Assembly (NCBI GenBank): GCA_947462335.1
Contig: OX381708.1
Location: forward strand, 6,324,001 to 6,388,000
Source: Harmothoe impar
Lineage: Eukaryota > Annelida > Polychaeta > Phyllodocida > Polynoidae
Reading direction: 5' to 3'
DNA: 64,000 nt
Shown here: piece by piece, positions 54,471 to 64,000 of the stretch
Numbering within the stretch: position 1 is the first letter of the stretch
Layout of the letters: each line of letters opens with the position of its first letter
Position numbers and translations under genes: made by a program
Notes under the pieces: model-generated
Seen by the model: only the letters and a program-made list of their open reading frames with translations
Database searches by the model: none
Told to the model about the DNA's origin: nothing

Positions 54471-54532
54471 TCTACCCCATATCAGTCTATTCAGACACAT
54501 GACACTGAGTCACTCACTCAGTCACTGTGAAT

Positions 54533-54550
54533 ATGTCGGCAACACCACAG
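54533..54550 (+). CDS. Coding exon 1A (MSATPQ)
   Basis: ATGTCGGCAACACCACAG is followed by the strong donor GTAAGT. It is in phase 0 and joins the exon at 57549 (CAACCATTGACG) without a gap. Confidence 0.7.
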
Positions 54551-57500
54551 GTAAGTTAATCTCCAAGTTGAGCACAGTAGCAATATTATTCATTGAGATT
54601 CGTGTTGGGACGTGTTGGGACGCTGCTCTCATCCAGCTGTCCCCACTGACCCCAGTCTAGCCCCAGTCTTGGCCCAGCCCCTAAAATCGACACGGCGACA
54701 TGGTCATTTCTTGAAATCAACATGTGACATGGCCATTTTTTAAGATTGACATGCGACATTGTAGGCTATTAAAGTGACATAGTGACATGGGAAAGATAGA
54801 GGTGTGTGGTGCCGCAGAGAGGATCATCAGGATGCCGCCCGGGGGATGCCGCCACGTATTTGTGTAGGTTTTGCTGCGATGTAGGCCCACGCCTGTCAGT
54901 TGCTTTCACAGCTGATAGGCCTACACCCCGCTTTGTGCTATTGGCTCTGTCTCTGTCCCCAACCCCCCCCCCCCCCAGTACACGTAGGCCTACCTATCTA
55001 GGGGTGCAGAGGGGTCCCCCTACAGGTCGGGAAGTTGCCACAAGTAAAGGCTCTAGGTCACAAAGTCGCTGCTTTAGACCATTTCTACTGTAGCCAAAAT
55101 TATCCAAAAGTCGCCAGGTCGCTTAAATTATTGCACCAGGTCGCCAGGAAAACAGCCCAGGTCACCAGGTCACTTTGGACCCAGCTATCTGTCTATTTCC
55201 TCCCAACCCCCCCCCCCCCCCCCCAGTACACGACCCTCTTGTCTCTTGTCTCCTCTCCCCAGTACCGGTATCCCTATTCTCATCCCTGCCGCCTCTAGTG
55301 TCACAAAGGCCGGGCCTACCCCGGGGGGGGGGGCACTCCCTCAGCATTGATTACTATGTGTGAACACGATTCCAAGGGAAAGGGTATATTTTTTGGGCAA
55401 TTTTTTAAGAAAAGGGGTACATTTTAGGGTGAATGACTGGGAGATTTCTTAAATGACAAAATAATCGACCTTTTCTCAAAAATTAAGACACACATTTATG
55501 TATAATCTAAGGGTAAGGGCTACCTTTTATGGGCTATTTTCTTTCATTAGCATACAGTTGCTCTACTCTCTATCGTTCCCCCTTGATTAAGGTATATCTT
55601 TTTGCCCATTCTCCTGTGAAAAGGGTGCTGTTTTTGTTCAAATACCTCCCGGGATAAGGGTCCTAAATTTGAGGTGATGTTCACACATAGTTACTATAGA
55701 AAAGATAGGGAGTGGCCCCCCTTTGGGGGCATACCCCCCGCACCTACAGGAGGCAGAGGCAGGGCAGTGACACATGACACTGAGTCGCTCACTGCGAATA
55801 TGTCGGCAACACCACTGGTAAGTTAATCTCTAAGTTGAGCACAGTACGGTAGCAATATTGTCCATTGAGATTTGTGTTGGGACGCTGCCCAGCTCCAACC
55901 CAGTTATGGGGATGCAGAGGGGTCGCCCCTTGAGGTCGGAAAGTCGCCGAAATTAAGGTTTTTTTTAGACCCTTTACTCTATTGTATTTTTTCCCCAAAA
56001 GTCGCCAGGTCGATTATATTATTGCCATGGGTCGGCAGTCGCCTCCAAAACAGCCCAGGTCGCCAGGTCGCTTTTGACCCATCTGGAGCCACAGTTATAG
56101 CGTGCCCTCGCCCCCAAGTACCCTAGGGGGTATAATTTGGGGGGGGGGGGGTCCCCATGTCCCATGTCGATTTTAAGAAAAGCCCATGTCCCATGTCACC
56201 AAGAGAAACCCCATGTCGTTAGTGTCAGTAAGGAATTTTGTTGATTTACCAATATATGCTTGGAGAAGGTACTGCTATCCCAACGCCGTCCCCGGTCCTG
56301 GTAAGGCACTGGGTCAGACCCTGCTCAGCGTGGGGACACTGGTGGGCGGGTCTGAAGGCGTGAGACTAAATGTCCATCCCCCCCCCCCCCCCCCCCCCGC
56401 CACCAAAGGTATTCATTAGGGATGTCATCGATACCCCCAAAATCGAAATACCGATAACTTTACAATTCCGATTATCGCATCGAGAAAATCGTTATATCAT
56501 ACACTCTTTGACCCCTAAAAAGCTGGATGGATTCTCTTTTCAAAATTGAAACACTCCTAGGTATAGCAGGCATATATCTTACCCATCTCTTACGTCAGCC
56601 TGTTATATAACCTACACTGGCCTCCTGCACCTCTCCCTTTCTAAGTGTCCTGGTGACCACAGACGCTCTGGGTGTCAGGTTCCACATCCCAATTGAGGAG
56701 CTTTTGAGTCTCATATGCGTCCGAGTGGAAAGAATTTTGTAAATATTCCATATAGAACTGATTATATAATTCAAAGGGAAATGCGAGCCCCAAAATAAGC
56801 CTAACAGTGCCTAACAATTCATTTCGAAAAGGGTAACAATTAATTCTAGGAACGAATATCAATCTTTGACTATGAAATTTGTGGCACTAAATAGATAGAA
56901 CAGGACATTTTAAAATAAAGGGCCCCATTTTCAAAAATCGCATGCAATAGAATGTACATTATTGGGCTGATCTAAAGCTTTACTCTTCTATATTTCAACA
57001 TCGACAAAAATCGGAAAATCGAGACCAAAAATCGCAATAATCGGAATCGACAAAAACGGGATGCCAATGACATCCCTAGTATTCATTACCATAAATAGGT
57101 AAGGTCAGTGTTTAGAGAAAGACATCCGTTCAATTTCAACAGTTTCAAGCACTCAACAGTATGGCCTGTTGTGGGAAGGAGAAAAAAAAAAGAAATAAAA
57201 AAATTAGCCCACCCGCTGGACCGGAAACAGATTTTTTTTAATGTATGGCCCCAGGTTGCCAGGTCCCTTTTTACCGCCTTTTTACCCCGGGGCCCGGGGG
57301 GGGGGGGGGCACTTGGTATATTTTGTATATACATGTGTGCGGCTGGCAAGGGTACTTTTTCGGCAAAATCTCCCTAGCAAGGGTCCTGTTTTGAAGGAAA
57401 AGTGTTCTCTGCATGCAGTGCCCGGATTCCAGGCTCTGAAACTTTTACTTCCAACAGTGATGGTCGGTGATAGCTAAGCTATCCTTAGTAATAGGGGCTG

Positions 57501-60500
57501 ATCCAGGAATTTTTTGATTTAATAACACAATACCATTTACAATTTCAGCAACCATTGACGTTCACAGCCGTTAATGGTCTGACAGGCAAGCAGTTGAACG
57601 ATGCATGCACTGTCCATGGCATCGGAACACAGCATGGCAAGACTGCCAAAGTGAACCTTTTGTGTCTGAAGTTAGGCATTTCAACATCTGGTGGTACCGC
57701 TACACCAAAATTTAGGCCTCGGCTGGTCGATGCTGGTCTGTCTGCAGCTCAGTTTAAGGAATTCTTGATGTTGGGCCCTGGGAAGGTGCCCACCATGACT
57801 GGCTGGGTGAAAGTTTTAGACAAATGCCCTGAGGTTGACGACACTATGGTAAAAAAGTAAGTCTTTGGTTTGTCTCAAGCAGTTTTAGCAAGGTGCATTG
57901 CACATCATGTTGACAATTCGGTAGTGTATCAGCCATTTATTTCATGGTGAATACGATCTATCAAGGTTAAACCTATGGGAAAACCGTATGCGAGTGAAGC
58001 GTGAAATAACCCTGTGTCGTATTTCACGCTGTGGCTGTATTTCACGCTGCTAGGGGTCGCTATGGGGTCTCCATGGGGTCGCTAGGCTACCGAGGGTCAC
58101 GTGACCTGCGCGGAATTCAAAATGGCGGCCGACGGACGTAAACAAATACCGCGGAAGTAATCAAACATCTCGGAAGTAAGCATAGGCCTACATAGACTGG
58201 TTATCTATTTTCCATCAAAAAAACATGAAATAAATACAGAGCGTCACTTAAAAGTGACCTCTTCAGTGGTTATTGCACTTGTGGGGCTCAGCCTGTATTG
58301 CACTAGGCCTTCGGCCAGCGTGCAATACAGGCTGAGCCCCACTCATGCAATAACCACTGACTCAGTCACTTTAGCGTGCAGCTCTGTCTATGTATATGCA
58401 AATTAAGATATTTCGAAGAGTAAAAGTCATGAAATAAAGGCAAAGCGCCATAGCGAGAGTCATCTTGCATCCGTCCCCCTCACCTACTACCGTAAAACCT
58501 CGCGTATAAGCTGCGGCTTGTACGCGAATCAGACTCAGCTTTCTTTTGATACCAAACATGCCTATATAGGGTGCGGCTTATACGAGAGTTTTTATAAGTA
58601 TACTACAGTACCAAATTAACAATTCTCAGATGGCCTCTGCGGCTTATAGGATCGCACCAAACTGGGGGTGCGGCTTATACGCGAGTTAGGCTTATACGCG
58701 AGGTTTTACGGTATGTTTTTAAACTGATGTGAATCAGAAAATTGAGAACCTTAAATCAGAATAAACTGAAATGGGCAGGTAATGCCGCCCTAATGACAAC
58801 ATTATTGCCTTTCACTTAGTTTTTGAGAGATGTTTGATTTTGAAATAATTTTTATTTTGTGCCATTGTTTCTTCAGGTACCTCTTGGATGAAGACATAAT
58901 CACTGTTGCTTCCGCTAGGAAATACAAATTGTGCCGTCCATACCAACTGCAGGAGATGGTTCACTCCATCAACTTCCACCAACTCCCCACCTCCGAAAAC
59001 TTCTGTCTCCTCCGTGGCCGCTGCAATCCGTCACTTTCAACAAATGAGGCAGACGTGAAGTCACTTTATGTTGTTCTTGACAAGGTGACGGGAGAGCCAT
59101 TAGGCGGCTATTGCACATGCACAGCTGGGTAGGTATAATCTATGTGTTTAACCATGGTGAGCCTAGAGTGTCCTGTGACCAAGGCTCGAGGTCAAAGGAG
59201 CCTGTCCAGTATATCAAGCCTGCAGGATGCATTCATGAATACTTAACTGAACATTTCTACAAAAAAACCTGTTGGATAAACATGTAAAAATGCTATTTTG
59301 AAGTTGTATATGATTGTTATGAAATTGCTCTGATTTACTGATGAAATTACCCGTACTAGGTCCAAAAAATAGTATTAAACTAATAAGACTGCTGAACGCA
59401 ACACATTAGCAGAAATTGAAAAATAATCTATTTCATCAGTATTCACCTCATTGTATTCACCTCATTGTTCCAGTAACTGCCAGGCATGTGGACATGTTGG
59501 AGCCTTACTGTTCGTTGTAGCTGACATTATATCTTCCGGTGCAGCTCTCCTGGCAGACGCCACATGTACCGATGTACCCTGCTACTGGGCTAATCCTAAA
59601 GGTAGTTCAAACCATTTCCTTCCAGGCATGGTAAAACACAGACCTTTCAATGGGGTATTTGAGGCATAAATTCACATTTAACATTTAGAAATGTAGCACT
59701 TGTATGCAACAGTAATCAGTAAAACCTATGCTGCAATGGTAATACATGTAGTATAAATGGTGCTGCCGTAATTGTTTTAAACTTTAGCCTCACCCACAAC
59801 TGAGACAAGGCCCATAACTAAGCCATACAGGGTGCTTGTAAATTTATTGAACTGTGGTACACATAGGAAAGTCCTCAAATAAGCAGCCCTGCATCTAAAT
59901 AGCATTTTCTAGGCATGCTTGGTATGGAATTAAAGGTTTGATTTCCTTACCACCCAAGGGTTCTATGCCATCATTTATGAAATTCCCTTTCCTCAAGGAA
60001 TGTTAATGTTTGGTTAAACATGTAATTTCACTTATTAAAAAAACTTGCAATGTCGCAAAATATAGCATCTGCCGGTTCATGCCCTGTCCTTTGTGAGAAT
60101 AAAGAAAAAGGCCTGCAATCCTTGCCTAACAGCGATCAGCAGTTTATATGGAGGTCTGGTTCTGTGATCAGATAAATGAATACAAGTAGGCTGAGAGAGC
60201 CACTCTTTAACCTTCCCTACCTTCTCCCACTTCCTACTACCAGTCCAGGTTATATGGCTTCCTTAATTTTGTGTCTATTTCTAGGTCCCCGAAGTGTAGA
60301 GGACCCTGGAGAATCTTCAAAGTGCAGAAGGAAGGAAATGCTAAGCTCATTACTTTAACATTTTCAGAACTATTAATTGCTTTAAGATAACTGCAATGAC
60401 TAGTGAGAACCGTCTTCATAGCACAGCTGACCTTTGCATGCAATTACATCTTAATGTGTGGATATGACTCTGCAGTGGTATTAACTCTTCCTATACCAAT

Positions 60501-63500
60501 TATACATTAATGCTTAATAGGGGCTAATTTTGAGATAACTTCCGTTGCCTTAGCTACCAAATTAAATATATACATTGTAAGAATTCCACACAGAAATTCT
60601 ATAAGAACTCAGAAGTTGCTATAATATAGAATTTATTTGATTGAAATAGATAGAGGAAATCCTGAAATACTACACTTTGAAGCTTGGGTTAAAAAACTGG
60701 TTTGAAAATATGATTGCATTTTTATGGCAATCCTGGGGCATCAATAGGTGCTAGGTGAATAGGTCTTTAAGTGAATGCCCCATGGGATTGCCATTTATGT
60801 TTTGTATGAAAAACCGTGCAAACCCCCTTTGATGTCAGGCCGCCCTGTTTGGAGGCACGTGTCCCTGACATCTGATACCCTGCAGGGCAGGGCCTGGTGC
60901 TGCTGAGGCTGCATGCTGATTGGTCAGAACAGCACCTTCCCTGCACGGTTGGCAGCTCTGATTGACAGCTGAGGTCCTTATCAGTGTTAGATCAGGTCCA
61001 GAGATAAGGGCCCTTGGAGATGGGACCGGATTGAAAGTGCTCATTGGTTGCCATGGCAACCAGACACACGTGACCCCCCACCCCCCATGAGTACAGAGAG
61101 AGGAAGGAGCAGGGGTCAGTATGTAGAACAGGGGTCAGTATGTAGAACGGGTCAGTATGTAGAACACAGTGAGGACCGGTCAGGGGTTGGTGTATGCGTG
61201 AGGGGGGCAGTTACTATGAGGAGGTGGCCATAATGTCCCCTACTTGTGTGACTGGGGGTTATAGGGGTGTAACAGGTCACTATTAGGAGGTGGCCATGCC
61301 CCCCTGCCTGTATGACCGAAGGCTATAGGGGTGAAACAGGTTACTATGAGGAGGTGGCCATGATGTCCCCGCTCTGTCTGACTAGGTGCTATAGGGGTGT
61401 AACAGGTCACTATGAGGAGGTGACCATGATGTCCCCTCCCTGTCTGACTAGGGGCTATAGGGGTGTAACATGTCACTATGAGGAGGTGACCATGTCCCCC
61501 TGCCTGTATGACTGAAGGCTATAGGGGTGCAACAGGTTACTATGAGGAGGTGACCATGCTGTCCCAGCCCTGAATCGCCAAAATGCGAAATTTCACCAAA
61601 AACGTCTAATTCAGCGAGAAAAAATGTTTCGGAATCTCAAAAAAACAAAATTTCACTAAAAACGTCTAATTTGGCGAGAAAAACGGTTGGAATCGCAAAA
61701 AATTGAGAATTGACCCAACAACGTCTATTTGGGGAGAAAAAAGTTCGGAATTGTAAAAAAGTGAAATTTTACCAAAAACTTTTAATTTTGTGAGAAAAAA
61801 GTTCAAAGTCGCAAAAAAAGAAATTTCCCCCAAAACGGCAAATTATATATATATATATTTAAAAGTTTAACAGGTATATGGCCCATGCCTGACACAGGGA
61901 TTGCCACATTTGTTTACAAATGACGCATGTCCTTACGTCCTTCTCGTTTTCTATTATTTTGTACTATTATCTCCCTTATTAGAATAGATACAGGAAATTA
62001 GGGTTCTGTCATTTTTGGCCAACCTATGCTCAAACCCTCATTCCTTTCAAAATAGATGGACTACTGACACAATTAATACCGTTTTGGAAAGCTCAAGCCT
62101 TCATATACAGGGTGAAAATTTACCCTTAAACGTTCTGGTATAGGGAGAGTTAAAGGTGGTGGCCTGATAATGGAACATGTACAATTTGTCCGGTCTGAGT
62201 TTGTTCCACTCATACAGGGTTATAGACATGTAGTTTTTACTGCAGAAAACATTTCTATTGCATGCTACTCCTTAAGCTGTAAAGAGCATTAATCACTTAT
62301 AGACCCAGCATACTTGTGCACCTCTGTCTTATATGATGCTTCTTTGCTACTTTGAGACCCTTTGTCATCCAATTCCTGTTGTCTCATAGATAATCCACAT
62401 TACAGCCATTTCAATACAGTTAGTCTTGTGATCAGAAGCCTGTACTGACATCAGCTTGTTCATAACTCTTATACATCCTGTCTCAAATTTTTAACTGACA
62501 TTAAGTCGATTGAAAGATACATAACTAAAAATGCCATATGCAACCTTTATGTTTTAAACATTAAGTATAACTTTCTGTACGCTTGAGTTTGTATTTTAGA
62601 TATGTGTTTTAGGATAATCGACATCATGTACACGGTCACTCATTGGTGTGACACTAACTTAATACTCTAATACCCACATGTGATATGATTTATATTTCCT
62701 CCTATGCGCAGCGGCTGGTGTTGCTCCTAAAACCCTGGATTCCATCAAGATTAAGAAGGTCACACCTTTGGTCAGACGTACTGTCAATGATTACGGTGAG
62801 CGTTATATGGCAAATAAGCCTGCTCCTAGTGTGGAATTAATGACCCGTTTGCGAGAAGATCTGATGGCAGCTGCACATGCCCTTGGCAAGGACCTACCAG
62901 CCATCCATGCCCTTCACCCATCTCGCTTCAACCTACCTCCTCTTGTCCTAGAACGACCGATGGAGCTTCCAGAGGAAGGGAATGATATGGATGTTGACCT
63001 GGTCCACTGTAGGGAGGTTGAGATAGAAACTTCCCTCCCAATGCCCGTGGCGGATCTTCCCCCTTTAAAAGATCCTGAATTCAATGTAGACAATGTAATA
63101 ATTAGGCAGAGTATGATCGATTCTTTGACTCTCTCAGAAGAACAATGCTCTGAGATTGAGGAGAAGACCAGGGGGCAATTCAACAACACCACCTGGTTTC
63201 AACAACGCCGGGGCTGCATAACGTCGTCAGTGGGGTCGGCGGTAGACAACGTAGTAACAGGGCGAAGTCAGGCAAATGTTGGACTTTTAGTAGCCCAGTG
63301 CCTAAGGGCAAGGTTTGCCCATATAAAACGTCCACCAAAATGCAGGGTGCCTTCATTGAGGTGGGGACTCCTGAACGAGGAGGAGGCCCGCAGGGACTAC
63401 ACGTTCAGGGAGTCCATGTTGGATATGCACCAGTCTTTTGAAGTAACACCCATGGCTTGATTGTTTGTTCTGACGCAGCCTATTTACGAGTGTCACCAGA

Positions 63501-63964
63501 TGGGACAGTTACATGCCCCTGTCATCCGACCAAATTGTTGGAGATTAAGTGTCCAATTGCTGCAAAGGACTGCACCATTACTGAAGCAGTTGCCAACAAG
63601 AAGATCAAATACCTTGTTAAAGAGAATGGCATCTACTACTTGTCAAAAGAGGTACAGGGGGTACTATGCCCAGATCCAAATGGCAATGGGTATCATGGGC
63701 ATTGAGAGCTGCGACTTTGTCGTGTGGTGTCCCAAAAGCTTTGAGGTGGTAACTGTGCCATTTGACCCCATCTACTGGGAAACATTGAAGCAAAACCTTA
63801 AAGTCTTCTTCAGGGACTCTGTGCTGCCAGGGATAGTGCGCGGTGCCAACAGACACAGCACACTTCCCCTGCCTGCATACAGCAACAGTGACGATGACTG
63901 CCTGGATGCTCTGTTAGCTTTTGAGGTAGGCTTTACAGAGGAACATATTGAATACAGTTCTTGA
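54533..63964 (+). CDS. SAP-like/SWIM/YqaJ nuclease-domain protein, five coding exons
   Basis: Splice joins keep one frame: 54533-54550, 57549-57856, 58877-59128, 59474-59601, 62712-63964. The N-terminus carries a SAP-like segment (LTGKQLNDACTVHGIGTQHG). Exons 3-4 encode a SWIM zinc finger, CTC..C.H (CTCTAGNCQACGH), usually a DNA- or protein-binding module. Exon 5 encodes a YqaJ-like, lambda-exonuclease-type PD-(D/E)XK nuclease: RRGCITSS, RWGLLNEEEARRDY, SPDG, LEIKCP and FVVWCPKSFEVV; the Asp of SPDG and the E-x-K of LEIKCP are the expected metal-binding and catalytic residues. Within exon 5 the frame shifts near 63453-63457 (one base missing) and back near 63645 (one base extra). By family a DNA exonuclease or recombination protein; its cellular role is unknown. 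A mobile-element origin is possible, but the introns suggest a host gene. Confidence 0.8.
54680..55184. repeat. Repeats in intron 1: ATCGACACGG block and a GGGGTGCAGAGGGGTC MITE
   Basis: 54680-54790 carries ATCGACATG-type repeats like 6235-7210. 55000-55184 is another GGGGTGCAGAGGGGTC element with AGGTCGCCAGGTCAC interior; CTATCT occurs on both sides, but the right terminus is incomplete. Confidence 0.55.
55323..55720. mobile_element. MITE-like inverted repeat, GGGGCACTCCCT ends
   Basis: GGGGCACTCCCT and TTACTATGTGTGAACA at the left match TGTTCACACATAGTTAC and AGGGAGTGGCCCC in inverse at the right. The interior has no coding sequence. Confidence 0.65.
55800..55817 (+). CDS. Alternative coding exon 1B (MSATPL), duplicated copy
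   Basis: It repeats exon 1A with its flanks (ACACATGACACTGAGTC before, GTAAGTTAATCTC after) about 1.27 kb downstream; the last codon is CTG instead of CAG. The donor GTAAGT is intact, so it could be used if a promoter drives it. It lacks the NRF1/ETS block seen before exon 1A. Confidence 0.55.
55908..56092. mobile_element. MITE, GGGGATGCAGAGGGGTC family, 6-bp target-site duplication (reference copy)
   Basis: AGTTAT flanks it on both sides (55902-55907, 56093-56098). The ends GGGGATGCAGAGGGGTC and GACCCATCTGGAGCCAC are inverted in part. 185 bp, uninterrupted. Confidence 0.88.
56279..56371. repeat. Dispersed ~95-bp repeat, copy 2
   Basis: It begins CCAACGCCGTCCCCGGTCCT as at 7667 and runs through GGTCTGAAGGCGTGAGACTA. 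A C-run follows at 56379-56398. Confidence 0.55.
56417..57078. mobile_element. hAT-like non-autonomous element, 8-bp target-site duplication
   Basis: GTATTCAT flanks it exactly (56409-56416, 57079-57086). The ends TAGGGATGTCAT and ATGACATCCCTA are inverted, with ATCG-rich subterminal repeats. An 8-bp duplication is characteristic of hAT transposons. No transposase. Confidence 0.88.
57549..57856 (+). CDS. Coding exon 2, SAP-like segment
   Basis: Acceptor ACAATTTCAG; donor AAAAA/GTAAGTC. It encodes QPLTFTAVNGLTGKQLND to DDTMVK; phase 0 in, phase 2 out. Confidence 0.8.
57960..58395. repeat. Palindromic repeats in intron 2
   Basis: 58265-58390 is a stem-loop whose arms (GTGGTTATTGCACTTGTGGG-type and inverse) enclose a loop with GGCCTTCGGCC. 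The end GAGCTGCACGCTAAAGTGAC matches the element at 13592. 57985-58060 repeats GTATTTCACGCTG. Confidence 0.65.
58488..58713. mobile_element. MITE with TACCGTA ends, type C
   Basis: The ends TACCGTAAAACCTCGCGTAT and ATACGCGAGGTTTTACGGTA are perfect 20-bp inverted repeats. The interior has GCGGCTTATACGCGAG motifs. It lies about 160 bp before exon 3. Confidence 0.85.
58877..59128 (+). CDS. Coding exon 3, first half of the SWIM finger
   Basis: Acceptor TGTTTCTTCAG; donor GCTGG/GTAGGT. It encodes YLLDEDIITVASARKYKL to LGGYCTCTA, so it carries the first Cys pair (CTC) of the SWIM motif. Confidence 0.85.
59474..59601 (+). CDS. Coding exon 4, second half of the SWIM finger
   Basis: Acceptor CATTGTTCCAG; donor TAAAG/GTAGTT. 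It encodes NCQACGHVGALLFVV to CYWANPK, completing the C-x-H of the finger. Confidence 0.85.
59602..62711. other. Intron 4 of the YqaJ gene, with two minisatellites
   Basis: 61205-61565 has about six ~66-bp units containing CACTATGAGGAGGTGACCAT and GGCTATAGGGGTG. 61570-61850 has four ~62-bp units with AAAACGTCTAATTTGGCGAG, ending in (AT)n. No further coding exon was recognised elsewhere in the intron. Confidence 0.65.
62712..63964 (+). CDS. Coding exon 5, YqaJ nuclease domain, two compensating frameshifts
   Basis: Acceptor CCTATGCGCAG. The frame of 62714 runs to VTPM (63453), then the domain continues in another frame (CSDAAYLRVSPDG to GIYYLSK, ~63460-63645) and returns to the first frame (GYYAQIQMAMGIMGIES) until TGA at 63962-63964. 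Both indels sit in short homopolymers (GG and AAAA), so sequencing or assembly errors are a real possibility. Confidence 0.8.
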
Positions 63965-64000
63965 TGATCTAGTTCCTTCCAGTATATATTCCCCTTTTCA

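Overview
The window looks like genomic DNA of a marine invertebrate deuterostome, with a cephalochordate- or ambulacrarian-like genome as the best guess. Reasons: spliced genes with GT-AG introns, a tandem array of BTB-BACK-Kelch genes, a SWIM/YqaJ nuclease gene, a Ty3/gypsy element and several non-LTR elements with pentanucleotide tails, and very dense short inverted-repeat DNA elements. The species cannot be fixed from sequence alone. No bacterial operons, rRNA genes, CRISPR arrays or free-standing tRNA genes were seen.

Layout. 1-2.9 kb: the 5' half of a Ty3/gypsy retrotransposon on the minus strand (Gag, protease, reverse transcriptase; it runs off the left edge). 2.9-9.7 kb: mostly MITEs, many nested, plus a CpG- and ETS-rich candidate promoter/5' exon near 5.3-5.5 kb. 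10.2-29.3 kb: four plus-strand BTB-BACK-Kelch copies about 5-6 kb apart. Copy 1 (10.3 kb) has one frameshift. Copy 2 (15.1 kb) is broken by a SINE, a nonsense codon and a frameshift. Copy 3 (21.8 kb) is intact and runs straight into a 33-bp satellite. Copy 4 (28.8 kb) is cut off at a CAGG microsatellite. Each coding exon follows a 3' splice site placed just before the start codon, so an upstream non-coding exon is expected.

30-46 kb: retroelement territory. It holds a 3' LINE fragment, an intact 951-residue endonuclease/reverse-transcriptase ORF (minus, 34.0-36.9 kb), and a second, decayed LINE (minus, 37.1-46.2 kb). The second LINE carries a 181-bp TA-flanked MITE and a 5.6-kb TTAA-flanked insertion that contains a candidate spliced transcript. 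46.7-53.8 kb: a macrosatellite of about 7 kb with a 69-bp unit, arranged as a giant inverted repeat around a 17-bp minisatellite. At least three mobile elements sit in it, and their target-site duplications can be read exactly.

54.2-64 kb: a multi-exon gene on the plus strand. It has a TATA-less NRF1/ETS-type promoter, a duplicated tiny first coding exon, a SAP-like N-terminus, a SWIM zinc finger split by an intron, and a C-terminal YqaJ (lambda-exonuclease-like) nuclease domain with two compensating frameshifts. Its long introns hold MITEs and minisatellites.

Functionally, the host genes are Cul3-adaptor-like Kelch proteins (by family) and a DNA-nuclease-like protein (by family). Most of the rest is mobile and satellite DNA. 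The most unusual structures are the inverted macrosatellite and the MITE families with 6-bp target-site duplications.
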